This document shows positions 45,718-57,240 of a DNA stretch of 64,000 bases, one piece after another. Position numbers and translations under genes: made by a program. Origin of the DNA: Dugong dugon (lineage: Eukaryota > Chordata > Mammalia > Sirenia > Dugongidae); NCBI GenBank assembly GCA_030035585.1, contig CM057472.1, forward strand, positions 86,301,601-86,365,600, written 5' to 3'. Under the pieces are notes generated by a model that was not told the DNA's origin, did not search any database, and saw only the letters and a list, made by a program, of their open reading frames with translations. Every line of letters starts with the position of its first letter. Position 1 is the first letter of the stretch.

Positions 45718-45988
45718 GGCCAGAAAAACCCTGAACATGAGCCTCGTTTTCTGGTCTCATTTTTGGTAATACAAGCTGCAGATTTTCCAGTGACCAGAGA
45801 AGATTCTCAACCTCTTTACTTCCTGAAAGAATTAATTGTTCTTAGTGACCAGTTGGATGTACCCAGGGAGAACCTGAGAGAATACTTTGCAAGATCTGTT
45901 ATTAATCATGAGGATGCATGCTGCATATTATATTTTATGGTATCTTTTATAGCCACTGAAGTAAATATAAATGTCCTTTCTGTTCAAG
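45718..45988 (+). other. Unexplained exon-like open frame with splice-site consensus
   Basis: An open frame runs from about 45679 to 46071. An acceptor-like ccattcacag lies at 45708-45717 and a good donor, caag|gtaatg, after 45988. Between them the frame reads GQKNPEHEPRFL…DSQPLYFLKELIVLSDQLDV and onward through NLREYFARSVINHEDACC, a balanced, non-repetitive composition. I recognise no family. It could be a chance frame, a fragment of an old transposon or pseudogene, or a real exon of an unannotated transcript. Confidence 0.3.
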
Positions 45989-46144
45989 GTAATGTTTCCT
46001 TGCTTTTTCACTTTTGGTTTAATGGTTGGCTTCCTGCTGCCCTGGGATCTGAAACATCAGCACGGTGCCACTGAGCCCAGCACCCAGAACAGGGAAAGCA
46101 AAGAGGCAGGGGAATTGGGGGGACAGGGCAGTTTGAAAGGAGAG

Positions 46145-46330
46145 GGGTAAAGGCTGACGTTTATTGAGCGCCTTCCATGTGTGAGAGGCCATGCTAGGCT
46201 CTGTAAATAGGTCACATCATTTAATTGTGCCGTCAGCTCTGTGAGGGAGAGACCACTAGCCTCATCTTACACAGACATGACCCAAGGCTTATTAGTATGC
46301 CCTAGGCCACACAGTTGCTGAGTGGTGGCC
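46145..46330 (-). mobile_element. MIR or L2-like fragment (minus)
   Basis: 'gacgtttattgagcgccttc', 'agctctgtgagggagagacc' and 'ggccacacagttgctgagtg' are in antisense MIR order. Confidence 0.75.
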
Positions 46331-47064
46331 CATGCTTCGTTTTTTATTCTGCAGTGCTGTAGATATGGATTATATTTGCTCCTTGGACTGTTTTATATGC
46401 CTGAGTTGGGTTGGAAAGGCCTTGATTTCAGAGGAAATTGAGTTTTTGTTTGTTTGTTTTGCGCGGGGGTTGGATGAGTCAAGGAGACAGAAGTCCTAGA
46501 AAAAGTAGACTGAGTGTAGCAGTTTCCCTGGAATCTAAGATAGAGTGAACCTGGACTACTCTGGTATTTCTCATCCCATGTGACTTGGGCCTGTGCCTTC
46601 TGCTTGACTTGGTGGGCTCTTCTCTGGAGCCCAGACGCCATGGGAGGAGACTCTCCAGACTCTCATCCCATGGCTCAGAGGTAGCTCAGGTGAGTGTTTC
46701 TGTGAAAGCTTCACCCTGATCCCCTTCTCTGGCTTGTAGAACTTGCCATGAGGTTGACCACTGATACGGGCTTTGTGCTTTCCTATTAACTCCACAACTT
46801 CTCTCTTGGTGCAATGACAGGGTCTTCTAGGAAGGCACCACTTTGAGGGGTATTTTTTCTTATTAATACTTGGATACTTATTTAATTGAGGCATTGGTTT
46901 CTTTGATTTGGGCAACATGGCTACTTTTCCCTCTTCCTTTTCTCAGGTGGAGGAGAGAACATTTCTGAATCTATGGCCCATTTGGCCTAGAGCTTTTCAG
47001 GTGCATGACAAGCACATAGTATGTATAGATGTCCTGCCTTCTAGTAAGTGCTCAATAAACACTC

Positions 47065-47100
47065 AAACATGTAGAATCTCAGAAACATGTAGAATCTCAG
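47065..47100. repeat. 18-base tandem duplication
   Basis: aaacatgtagaatctcag occurs twice, exactly adjacent, in what looks like an L2-like tail ('gtaagtgctcaataaacact'). Confidence 0.9.
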
Positions 47101-47383
47101 AATACTTTGTTATTTCCAGGGATGTTGAAATCTGAATAATTAAAAAGCTACACATGCCACCCACCCTCCATAGGAATGCTGCCTTGTTAAGTTGGAAGAA
47201 ATCAGAATCCCTAACTGCTCCCAGGATTAGAGATGGTCAGGGACAGCATTATAGGCTGCCCAGGGTTCTCCTAACACAGTTTCCTTTAATGACATCTCAG
47301 AAAACAAGTGACTCCAAGAGGCACGCAAGCAAGTCCTCAGGAGCGTGGGGACTGGGGAGGGGGGTTAGAATTCAGAAAAAAAA

Positions 47384-47549
47384 AAACAAAAACCAAACCT
47401 GTTGCCCTCAAGTCGATTGCGACTCATAGTGACCCTATAGGACAGAGTAGAACTGCCCCATACGGTTTCCAAGGAGCGCCTGGCGGATTCAAACTGCTGA
47501 CCTTTTGGTTAGCAGCTGAAGTCTTAACCGCTGTGTCACCAGGGTTTCC
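47384..47549 (-). mobile_element. AfroSINE (minus)
   Basis: 'ccaaacctgttgccctcaag', 'agagtagaactgccccatac', 'gaccttttggttagcagctg' and 'tgtcaccagggtttcc'. Confidence 0.9.
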
Positions 47550-47938
47550 AAGTGTGTGCAAATGTGAGAAGAGCCTGAAATGGAACAATACAGGGTAACA
47601 TTTGGGGCTCGAGTGGTCAGGAAAGGCACAGACACGAGCAGCTAGCATCTAAGTTGGGAACTGGTGATTGGGCAAGATCTTAACGGACAGGATAAACAAA
47701 GCCACAGAGAGTAGGATGTGCGTGGGTATTCCTGGGAGCCTGGTCTGTGGGAAAAGTGATGTTTGTTGGGCTAGATCAGGAGGCCCCTTATTGAACCAGG
47801 GCCTTGAATGCCAGGTGACCAGACGCTACTGCTGCTTTCAACTGTGGGGGACCCAGTCTCAGGCCTTAAGTCTGCAGCAGTTTTTGTAAAAGTTTGTATG
47901 TTCAGAAAGGCTCTGCTCTTACCTCCTTCCTCCCATTA

Positions 47939-48246
47939 CCTCTCTCCTTCTTTTCTTCCCTTTTTCCCTCCCTCCTTCCCTCTCTCCTTCTTTCTTCCTT
48001 CCCTTCTCCCCTTTCTTCTCTCCCTGTTTTTCTCCTTTCCCTCCTTCCCTCCTCCCAGCCTCTTTTCTTCTCTCCTTCCTTCCCTTCTCCCCCTTTCTTC
48101 TCTCCCTTCTTCCTTCTCTCCTTCCCTCCCTCTTCCTTTCCTCTCTCCTCCCTCTCTCCTTTCTTCCTTCTCTCCTTGCCTCCTTCTCTCTTGCTTTCCT
48201 TCTCCCCCCCTTTCTTCTTTCCTTCCTCTCCCCCACCTTCCTTCTC
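47939..48246. repeat. Pyrimidine tract, 302 of 308 bases C or T
   Basis: Irregular ccttccctccc/tctc mixture with only six purines in 308 bases. Mirror-symmetric stretches could allow triplex (H-DNA). Long open frames here on both strands (Ser/Pro/Leu-rich and Lys/Arg/Glu/Gly-rich) are composition artefacts. Confidence 0.95.
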
Positions 48247-48682
48247 GTAAAGCAAAACTGCTTACAAAGCAGTACATACTGTCTTGGTCTTTCTCCTTTT
48301 CTAAAGGAAGAATGGAGTCAGCACTCAGAAGAGAAGTGTGAATTTTAAATCCTGGGCTGTGGCTTCAGTGTCCATTTCCCTGCAGTGGATGCCTCCCGTC
48401 CTGGTTTCCTTGTCTTCCCCGGGTTCCTTGGCTGCCTCAGCCCCCACCCTCAGCCAGCTCCCCTCTCAGCCAGGTCACCATGCCCTGGTCAGCACTGCTG
48501 GGCAGAGGAGGAGGCTCTCTCTGCTCACTTCTGCCTTTGGCTTGATGGTTCCAGAATTCCTTAGATTTTTCTTTTCCTGTGTGAGAAGGAAGGCCAAGCT
48601 CTTAGTGATGGTATTAAGCACCCCTAACCCCTGCCATTCAAATTCTGTTTCTTCATCCCTCCCCTTGCGCTTTCACTCTAGA

Positions 48683-48853
48683 GCAATGCTTCTCAAACTT
48701 TGATGTATAAACAGATAGCCTGGGGTCTTGTTAAGATGCACATTCTGATTAGGGAGGGGTGCTAGGGAGGGACCTTTGGTTTGCGTTTCTAACAAGCTCC
48801 CAGGGGATGCTGATACTGCTGATCCAGGGACCACACACTGAGAACGACCCCTG
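48683..48853 (+). mobile_element. MER5-type hAT fossil
   Basis: 'caatgcttctcaaactttga' at one end and 'acacactgagaacgacccct' at the other form the worn terminal inverted repeats. 'tctaacaagctcccagggga' is a MER5A-like internal block. Confidence 0.65.
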
Positions 48854-49499
48854 CAGATCCATCAGCATCCCCTGGGAGTTTGTTAGAAATGCAGTTGCTC
48901 AGGACCTACTGCAAACCTACTTGGGGTGGGCTGAGTAATGCCCTCCCCCAAAGATGTCCACATCCTAATCCCTGAAACCTGTAGTTATGTAACCTCACAT
49001 GGTAAAAGGGACTTTCCAGGTGTGATTAAGAATTTTGGGATGAGAAGATTAAGCCTGGCTTTTCCAGGTGAGTCCAGTGTAACCACAAGAGTCCAAATTA
49101 TAAGAGGGAGGCAGCAGGATCAGAGTCAGAAGTAGATGTGACATGGGAGGAAGAGGTTGGAGTGATGTGAAGAAGGGGCCATGAGCTAAGGAATTTGGGC
49201 AACCTTCAGAAGCTGGGAAAGGCAAGGCAAGGAATTCTCCCCTGGAGCCTCCAGAAGGAATGCATGGCTGCTGACACCTTAATTTTAGCCCTGTAAGATT
49301 CAATTCAGACTTCTGACTTCAGAACTGTAAGAGAACAAATTTGTCTTGTTCTAAGCCATGGAGTTTCTGATAATTTGTTATAGCAGCAATAAGAAACTAA
49401 TACACTACTGAATCAGAAACTTTGGAGGTAAGGCCCAGCGATTTGTTTTAACAAGCCCTCCAGGAGATTCTCATGAAAGCTCAAGTTTGATAACCACAG
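48854..49499 (+). mobile_element. MER5A-like fossil split by an MLT1 LTR
   Basis: The left part ends at 48921 ('gagtttgttagaaatgcagt', 'caggacctactgcaaaccta'). The right part resumes at 49405 ('ctactgaatcagaaactttg', 'aacaagccctccaggagatt', 'gctcaagtttgataacca'). Joined, they give MER5A order. Confidence 0.75.
48922..49404 (+). mobile_element. MaLR LTR, MLT1 type (plus), with CTACT target duplication
   Basis: From 'tggggtgggctgagtaatgc' through 'gatgtccacatcctaatccc', 'gagtccaaattataagaggg' and 'ccctggagcctccagaagga' to 'agcagcaataagaaactaat' and aca. It is 483 bases. Exact CTACT copies are at 48917-48921 and 49405-49409. Confidence 0.85.
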
Positions 49500-49620
49500 G
49501 TCTATGGTTCCCAACCTTATGTGCACATCAGAATCACCTGGAGAGTTTTAAATAATTCAATGTTTGGGCCCCACCCCAAGATTCTGGTTTAATTGGTTTG
49601 AATGGAGGCCAGGCATTATT
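49500..49620 (+). mobile_element. MER-type hAT fossil
   Basis: 'tatggttcccaaccttatgt', 'gcacatcagaatcacctgga' and 'tttgggccccaccccaagat' are common to MER5/MER20-like elements. Confidence 0.6.
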
Positions 49621-49659
49621 TTTTTTAGGTGTGTGTGTTTTGTTTTTTTTAACCTGTTA

Positions 49660-50140
49660 TCATCTAACATAACCATGGTACATTGTAAAAAATTGTTGTT
49701 GTTGTATTCTCAAACACAGCAAAACATACACCAATTCATCAGTTACATTCTTTGAGTTGTGCAGCCATTCTCACCCTCCTTATGTGAGTTGTTCCTCCCT
49801 CGTTAACATAAACTCATTGCCCCCAAGGTTCCTATCTAATCTTTTGAGTTGCTGTTGTCGATTTGATCCCATATAGATAGTTCTTAAAAGAGCTCCATGC
49901 TCAAGGCAGATATTCTTTACTAGTTCAGCTAAACTATTGTTCAGTTTTAAGAAGACTTCAGGGTATGTTTTTGGTTTAAAGTTTAAAGATTATCTCAGGG
50001 CAGTAGTTTCAGGAGTTAATCCACCCTCCATGGCTCCAAAAAGTTAGAGCCTATGAGAATTCAAAATTCTGTTTTGCATTTTCCTCCTTTTGACCAGAAT
50101 TTTTCTATGGAAACTTTGATCAAAACGTTCAGTACATGGC
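49660..50140 (+). mobile_element. Interspersed repeat, same family as 19325-19560
   Basis: Longer copy of the element at 19325, with an upstream part ('caaaacatacaccaattcat', 'gtgcagccattctcaccctc', 'gatcccatatagatag') and the shared blocks 'agggcagtagtttcaggagt' and 'gaatttttctatggaaa'. Confidence 0.55.
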
Positions 50141-50814
50141 ACACTGATTAATAAAAAGTAATTAACACGGGACAATACTATAAACTACAGGCATTATTAA
50201 GATTTCACCATTTCCCCACTAATGTTCTGCATTCCAGGATCCAGTGCAGGATCCCACCTTGCGTTTAGGAAATTAAAAATGCACATGACAATTTGTCTCC
50301 TTAGCCCCCACTGGTTCACGATGGTTTCTTGATCTTGTCTTTCATGAACTTGACACTTTTGAAGAGTACTGGTCAGGCATTTTGTAGAATGTCTCTCAGT
50401 TTGGTTGTGGCTGATGCTTTTTGTGATTAGACTGGAGTTATGGATTTGGGGAAGAATACCACAGAAGTGATGTGCCCTTCCCATCACATCCTATCCAAGG
50501 GAACATGATATCAACATGACTTATTGCTTTTGTCCTTGAAAGTTCCCAGGCGATTTTACTGTCCAGTCAGGGTTGGAACCACTTCTTCAGCCTCATACAC
50601 CTTCCCAGGTGTCTTCTGGAGAAGGAAGAAATGCAGTTTATGAACTTCTCCACATGTGGGCATTAGGCAGAGGCTCTCTGAGATTGAGAGAGGCCTGGCC
50701 AATCCCAAATTTAAAGTCTCCAAGGAAATTAAATAATGCGAATATGCCAAAACAAAGTAGTAAGAATGGTGGTATATTTTTAATGTTTACATCTACCACT
50801 AATTAACCCTTTAA

Positions 50815-51008
50815 GTGCTTGCTAAAGTAGAGGGTCAGTGAAAAAGATGTAGACCCTCAACGGGATGGATTGACAAACAGTGGCTGCAACAATGGGCTCA
50901 AGCATAACAATGACTGTGAGGATGGTGCAGGACCAGGCAGCATTTCATTCTGTTGTACATAGGGTTGCTGTGAGTAAGAACTGACTGGATGGCACCTGAC
51001 AACAACAA
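50815..51008 (+). mobile_element. RTE LINE 3' end fragment (plus)
   Basis: 'gcttgctaaagtagagggtc', 'cgggatggattgacaaacag', 'gctcaagcataacaatgact' and 'ggatggcacctgacaacaac' match the other RTE ends. Confidence 0.85.
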
Positions 51009-51526
51009 GTCTTTAGTCATACACATATGTAATGACAAATAGATGTAACATCAGAAACACAGCTTGAACCCTTCTTTTTGAAAGATATGTGTGGTGCTAA
51101 GGACTGCTTTTTCCAGGTGACTTGCAGTTATAGAAATGGAAATCACTAGTTGGCGATCAGCGGCACTAGCGGGGGATTGACAGGGCGTCCTTCGGTCAGT
51201 TCCCCCCAGCAGTGAGCCTTGTGACCTCTGCCCCCTGCCCCAGCCTGACCTGGCAGCTGCCCTCTCAGTGCCCAGCAAGTGCCAAGTGAGATCTCATCTG
51301 GGCTAGTTGCCGACTGTTTGAAGCCCAGGCCTGTCTGACCCTGGTCATGAGTGATGGAAGTGGATAGTGGCCTATTCCTTGGTGGGTTATAATGAGGGAA
51401 GGCTGGAGGGCAGAGTACCTGCAGCATGGGCTTTCTTCCTGCCAGGCTGACACTGGCTGAGACAGGAAGCCCTTTAGGCTCACGAGGCTGGTGAATTGGG
51501 GGCAGAGGTCAGGGTCTCTGATTGTT

Positions 51527-51724
51527 TCCTAACTAGTTGATATCGAGCCGACTCATGGCAACCCCATGTGTGTTAGAGTAGAACTGTGCTCCATAGGGTG
51601 ATGGCTGATCTTTAGTAAGTAGATCACCAGGCCTTTCTTCTGAGGTGCCTCTGGGTTGACTTGAACCTCCCTACTTTTTGGGTAGCAGCTAAGCATGTTA
51701 ACCATTTGCACCACCCAGGGACTC
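51527..51724 (-). mobile_element. AfroSINE, second subtype (minus)
   Basis: 'gaaccccatgtgtgttagag'-like core, 'aagtagatcaccaggccttt', 'gcctctgggttgacttgaac' and 'gcaccacccagggactct'. Confidence 0.85.
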
Positions 51725-51731
51725 TGACTAT

Positions 51732-51911
51732 TCCCTAACCTAATGCCATCAAGTCAATTCCGACTCATAGCGACCCTATAGAACTGAGTAGATCTGCCCC
51801 ATAGAGTTTCCAAGATGCCACATCTTTCTCCTGAGTAGCAGCTGGTGGGTTCAAACCGCCAGCATTCCAGTTAGCAGTTGAGTGCTTTAACCACCGTGAC
51901 AGCAGGGCTCC
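51732..51911 (-). mobile_element. AfroSINE (minus)
   Basis: 'cctaatgccatcaagtcaat', 'gcgaccctatagaactgagt', 'ggtgggttcaaaccgccagc' and 'gacagcagggctcc'. Follows the previous SINE after 7 bases. Confidence 0.85.
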
Positions 51912-51920
51912 CTGACTCTT

Positions 51921-51983
51921 CCCTCTGTGCTTGTACAAAGGGAGTAATTCCCTATTGTATCTGCTTTGTACAAGCACAGAGGG
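51921..51983. repeat. Perfect 20-base inverted repeat with 23-base loop
   Basis: 51921-51940 and 51964-51983 are exact reverse complements (20 of 20). It lies 9 bases after a SINE and at the start of an antisense MIR-like segment ('gggctgaggatgcttgcttg'). Confidence 0.97.
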
Positions 51984-52377
51984 CTGAGGATGCTTGCTTG
52001 AGGGCACACAGGCAGTGAATGGTGGAGCCAGGCTTTGAACCGAGGCAGTGGCAGCCAGAGCTTGGCCTCTCAACCCCTGACCACACTACACATCATCCTG
52101 ACCTTCCGTTTTCCTCCAGTGGAGTGGACTGCTTCCACCAAGCCTGGTCCTGTCAAGGCTGCTAAAACACCCTTTCTGCCTTCCCGCAGTCTCCTCTCCC
52201 TGGATCTAGCAGGCTTCTGTAGTAACAGCTGCCCCTGGCTGGAGGGGTGTAGCTGGGCAAGGGTGCCCCCAAGCAGCTGTCTCTTTGCATAGAGGCTGGG
52301 CCTGCATGGTCCAGAGTCCCCTCCAGAGACTCCTTGTAGGGGAGTTAATATTGGCAGAGATTCATTTTTACCCCAAT

Positions 52378-52409
52378 ATCGACTTGACAGCAACGGGTTG
52401 GTTTGTTTT
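52378..52409 (+). mobile_element. AfroSINE tail fragment (plus)
   Basis: Only the last ~30 bases are present ('atcgacttgacagcaacggg' then ttggttt). It precedes another SINE by about 40 bases. Confidence 0.65.
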
Positions 52410-52449
52410 TTGGGTAAGTGTGAATGGAGGGGAGGTTTTACCTTTGTTG

Positions 52450-52651
52450 GAATCCCTGGGTGGTGCAAATGGTTAACATGCTCGGCTGCTAACTGAAAGG
52501 TTGGAGATTGAGTCCACCCAGAGGTGCCTCAGAAGAAGGGCCTGGCAATTTACTTCTGACAAATTAGCCATTAAAAACCCTGTAGAGCACAGTTCTACTC
52601 TGACATACGGGATTGGCATGAGTTGGGATCGACTTGATGGCAACTGGTTTC
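52450..52651 (+). mobile_element. AfroSINE, second subtype (plus)
   Basis: 'ggaatccctgggtggtgcaa', 'gtccacccagaggtgcctca', 'gttctactctgacatacggg' and 'gacttgatggcaactggttt', full length. Confidence 0.92.
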
Positions 52652-52919
52652 TGCCTTTCTCACTTTCCCTCCCTCCCAAGTGTGCAGGGAGAAGTGACAA
52701 GACTGTGAGAGGACCCAGGAAGAGATGCCATGAACAGTCAGGATGTTTTATGGCTGATGGGAGTTCTGACGGGTAGCAGTTTATGTCCATAAAAATCAGA
52801 CAGCAGGATGTGCTAAAAATAGGCTCTGGTCCTTCCCTACCTTTGTCCTGGATGAGATCCCCTGGACAGGGACAGCGTCAGTCACACTAGGCCAGGCAAC
52901 TGGAGGTCAGGCCCTAAGT

Positions 52920-53040
52920 CTTTGTTCCACTCTAACTGGGCGGGTTGCTTTGGTCTCTGAGCCTCAGCTTGCCCTGCTGTAAAATGTCAGTAGTTGTCTG
53001 GAGGCTGCTCTTCTCAGGGACTGTGTGAGTATAAACAGTA
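52920..53040 (+). mobile_element. MIR fragment (plus)
   Basis: 'gttgctttggtctctgagcc' then 'tcagcttgccctgctgtaaa' resemble the MIR core. Confidence 0.6.
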
Positions 53041-55380
53041 GTGTCAGTGAAAGTGAAAAGCAGCGTTAAAAAACTAACAGCATGGAAATTGACGGTCTTA
53101 ACTAGTATCCCTTGCAGCTTTGACAGAACCGCCTTTTCCTACAGGGGCTTCCATTCCTACAAGTGTGACCCCTGCATCTCCTACAAGTCTACCCATCTGG
53201 CCCCAGTGCTTGGTTCCGGTCTGGGCTCATGACCTTCCTGTGACTTTCAGCTGGAGCTATGGAGAATGACTGCCTTTGTACTGGGTGCTAAGCTCCAGTG
53301 GCTATTTTGCCTGCCTCATCCTTTGAGTCTCTGGATCCAGCCATTCCTGCAGGCCAGATCCATCTCTGATTTTTTCAGTTACATGATCCAACCCTTCTTC
53401 TGTTTTTTGTTTTTTTGCATTAGTCACTTTAAGTAACCTCATCTTTGCAGCTATTGTCTTTACAGGTGTTAGGTCCGTGTTTGTAGGATGTCGAGGATGA
53501 GGAGATTTAGAGGAGAGTAATATGTTGTCTACAGAGATAGAAAGTAAAGAGATGTCTACAGACTGGACACCTCCCAGAGAGCTGAACAAGGGCAAACAAG
53601 GTTAAAATGCAACAAGTTCTTGTTGTTGCTGTTGCCAAGATAGAGTAAAGGCTACTGATTGGTTACTTTCTATGCTATTTCCTGGTCAAAGACAAAGACT
53701 CATGTCATTATGGCTGGAGTCCAGTTGTGTGGATATGTTTTTTATAATAGTCATGCCAGTTTTCTAATGACCTACGGGGTGCTTAGAAACTGGCTATTTA
53801 GCAGAGAGGCTTAATTTCTTTTATTGATTCTGCTAGTTCCTGTCCACACAGGTCCCCCCAGAGAGCTGGCAGGAGCTCTTTCCTTAATCACTGTATTTAG
53901 TATTCCTTACTCACAGTTTGATACAGATATCCCTGGGAGCATCGAAGATGAGGACAATCTCACCTGGGGTGTTTCCTACCTGCCAGACATCTAAGCTGGC
54001 CAGTCTACAGGACCCATGCTCAACCAGGGATGAGATCGGGGAGTGGGACTGTGTATGGAAGCTTCTCTCTCCTCTCTGCTCTCCTTGATTTTAGATGTCA
54101 GGGTGAGTGAAGTAAGGGCTCACAAGAGGGTTGTCACTGTTTATAGATTCCTAGACAGCCTGATCTTGATGTTTTACAGACCCAGGCTCATCCCTGTGTC
54201 TATGCCCTTGCTCTTGGTCACCCTGCTATCTCTGATTTTCCATGTACTCAACCCCTCTTCTTCTGACATTCACAGCAGGTCTCAAGTCCTGCCTTCTGTA
54301 GGGAGCCTCCGGGCCCTTCTTTCAATTCTGGCGTTTCTCTCCACTCGCACCATCCACACTCAATTGTCTTCCTGCGCCGTGCAGTTCTTTGAGGGCAAGG
54401 GATATTTCTTCTATGTCTCTTGCATCCCTTTTGACACCAGCACAGTGGAAGCCATAGTAGGCCTTTCACTGGTCGTTGTATGATCATATGCCTTAATTCA
54501 TGCAGGCAGGTATGCGTTCTTTTAACATCCATTTACTGGGCAGAGGAATGGAGAGGCAAAATGAATCAGACGTGAATCCCGCCTTTAAGGAGCTGTAGTC
54601 TTTTTAATAAGGGATCTGGCTTTGGGTAAGGAAGGTGGCTATTGCTGGTGGAGGCAGTGGTGAGTGGGAGTCTATGGTCTGGGCGGAGATAAAGGGATTC
54701 AGACAACTCTTGAGGACCAGTGGCGTCAATTGGCAGCCCTACCTGGATGCATGATTTGATGAGACCATTTCATATTTCTCTTTGGCTTAGTACTTCCCAG
54801 AGTTTCATTTTGACCAAGGGGCCTGCATCCATTGCCTCAGTGGATGGTGTCACCAGTATCACCCAGGTTCAAAAGCAGTAACATCCTTTATTCCTCCTTG
54901 TCCTTTATAGCAACCCCCATAGACTCTGTCTCCTTGTATTCCTTGTATCCATCAGCTCTCCTTTACCTCTCCACCACCACCATCCTGATGCAGATCTGGT
55001 CTCTTCATGAGTCTCTTTGGCTCCCATACTGCTTCACTCCCTACCCCAGCCACCACCAGACTGGCTCTTTTTCATTTCACCTAAAGCCAATTTTCCTACA
55101 AGCACATTGCCAAAAATCCATTTGCCTAAGGGTTAATGCTCCCAAAGACCAATTTACCTAAAATTAAGTATTCTTGGATGTTTTCAGATTCAGTTGACCT
55201 TCTATTATTTCTTGCCTCTTTTAAAAAAATTTTTTTTTCATTAAAAGTATTTTTAAAACCAATTCATTCAGGAACATTTGTGACTTGATTTTGTATTTCT
55301 AAGAAGTATTTCTTAAACATGCAGCTTTTTAAAAATGATTATTTTGTATTCTTATGGATGTCTTTTTGTAGGTTACCTAC

Positions 55381-55900
55381 TGTTATGGATTGAAGTGTGT
55401 CCCCCAAAAATGTGTGTCAACTTGGCTAGGCCATGATTCCCAGTATTGTGTGGTTGTCCTCCATTTTATAATCTGATGTAATTATCCTATGTGTTATGAA
55501 TCCTAGCCTCTATGATGTTAATGAGGCAGGATTAGAGGCAGTTATGTTAATAAGGCAGGACTCAATCTATAGGATTAGGTTGTATCTTGAGTCGATCTCT
55601 TTTGAGATATAAGAGAGAAGCAAGCGAAGAGAAGGGGGACTTCCTACCACCAAGAAAGAAGAGCTGAGAGCAGAGCATGTTATTTGGACCTTAGGTTCCT
55701 GTGCTGAGAAGCTCCTAGACCAGGGGAAGATTGATAACAAGGTCTTTCCCCAGAGCTGACAGAGAGAGAAAGCCTTTCCTAGAGCTGGTGCCCTGAATTT
55801 GGACTTCTAGCCTTACTAAACTGTGAGAGAATAAATTTCTGTTTGCTAAAGCCATCCACTTGTGGTATTTCTGTTATAGCAGGACTAGATAACCAAGACA
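55381..55900 (+). mobile_element. Solo LTR of the ~515-base family (plus)
   Basis: Starts tgttatggattgaagtgtgt and ends agataaccaagaca. Contains 'cagtattgtgtggttgtcct', 'gcagttatgttaataaggca', 'tctcttttgagatataagag' and a late 'gagagaataaatttctgttt', with AATAAA as its own polyadenylation signal. Flanks cctac (55376-55380) and cctat (55901-55905) differ at one base. Confidence 0.9.
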
Positions 55901-57065
55901 CCTATTTTCATCAACTTTAAAGATAACCAGTATTTAACCACTTTGTCTAAAGACACTTTCCTGAAAATATAGCTGCCTTAGCAATAAATATTCAAGGTAT
56001 TAATTATAATCAGTTGTTATGCACTGTGTCATTTTGATCAATTTCAGATGGAAGGTGGTGGATATTAATGTTGAGTTTTGTGTGGTGCATATTATTTTAT
56101 GAATTAAGGGCCTTGAAAAATGATTCTTGAGTGCAATACCACAGGTTTGATTAATCTCCACACTTCAATGACTGCTATATAGCGTATGCGCAATTCATGT
56201 GTACCAAGTGAATCAGTGGTTGAGATTTTGAGATGAGGCCCTAGTACTACCATTTGCAGCAAAGTACCCCAGAATTGAACCATCAGAAGGGAGACATTTG
56301 CCTCAAATTTTTACACAAGGCCAGAAACCGATGGAACGAAATAGACTGCCATGGGCAAAATGAATGAGCTTTTGACCCAGGGAAAGTAGATCAGATTTGT
56401 CTGGTGGTTCTAAAGCAGATATGGCAAATACCTGGCATGGTGCTGCCACTGCCCACCATGGTGAATGCAGACTCTAAAAATTGAGCATTGCATCACAATC
56501 CTTGAAGTTGAGGGGGGTTATGGCCCCAGAATCCTACTCCACACAGCACACTAGTCAATGTGTTTCCATGTAATGCCCAGATGCTGGTTTTGCTCTCAAA
56601 CTAGGGTCCTTTCTTTACCTGGGATGGTTTCAGGGCTCTCATAAATGAAGGCAGGAGGGTGGACTGGTTAGCTTCTCCACAATGCCAGAATACTCCCTAG
56701 CTTTCTGATGATGGGAAAATATTCTGGGCTCTTTTGGGCAGGTTAATTTAAAAGCGCTGAGATGACATTCCCTAGCTTAGACGACTTCTCCATCAGCCCT
56801 GTATGGCTGCATTTTCTTTTGCAGGGACTTTGATCTTCTGGGGTGTAGGGAGCCATCCTGAGTAAGTACATTGGAACCAAAGGAGCTCTGAGCAAGAGCC
56901 AAGCTCCTCCCACAGTGTTCAGCTTGGAAAGCACAGCATGGAGCTGGGAAGGACCCTTTAATGGGAGCCCAGAGACTTGTGGGCAGTGACCAGCTGATCA
57001 CTTAGGGCAAATCCCCCTCTTCCACTCTCTGATTTCTTACCTGTAAATTAAGGAGATTGGGTTAA

Positions 57066-57240
57066 TCAGTGGTTCTCAGCGGGGTTGTTACTGCTCCTTG
57101 AAATGTGTGGAGACACTTTTGGTTATCATAGTGACTGGGGGATTGCTACTGGCATCAAGTGAGTGGGTGCCAGGGATGCCAGATGTACTTTTTCTGTTAT
57201 CTGTGTGACTTCCTGATGTCCGACAGAATACTCAGGCAGT
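57066..57240 (+). mobile_element. hAT-type DNA transposon fossil
   Basis: 'cagtggttctcagcggggtt', 'gagacacttttggttatcat' and 'agtgggtgccagggatgcca' fit an old MER-type non-autonomous hAT element. The 3' end is lost. Confidence 0.65.

Noticed and set aside
47894..48341. Long open frames on both strands through the pyrimidine tract
   Set aside because: Ser/Pro/Leu-rich on one strand and Lys/Arg/Glu/Gly-rich on the other; they follow from base composition alone.
54043..54483. 146-codon plus-strand open frame in the intergenic region
   Set aside because: Hydrophobic, low-information translation. The DNA near 54300-54480 resembles a worn L2 end, and no splice pattern or family supports a gene.
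55850..55900. AATAAA near the end of the LTR as a gene polyadenylation site
   Set aside because: It is the LTR's own signal, and no upstream transcript is supported.
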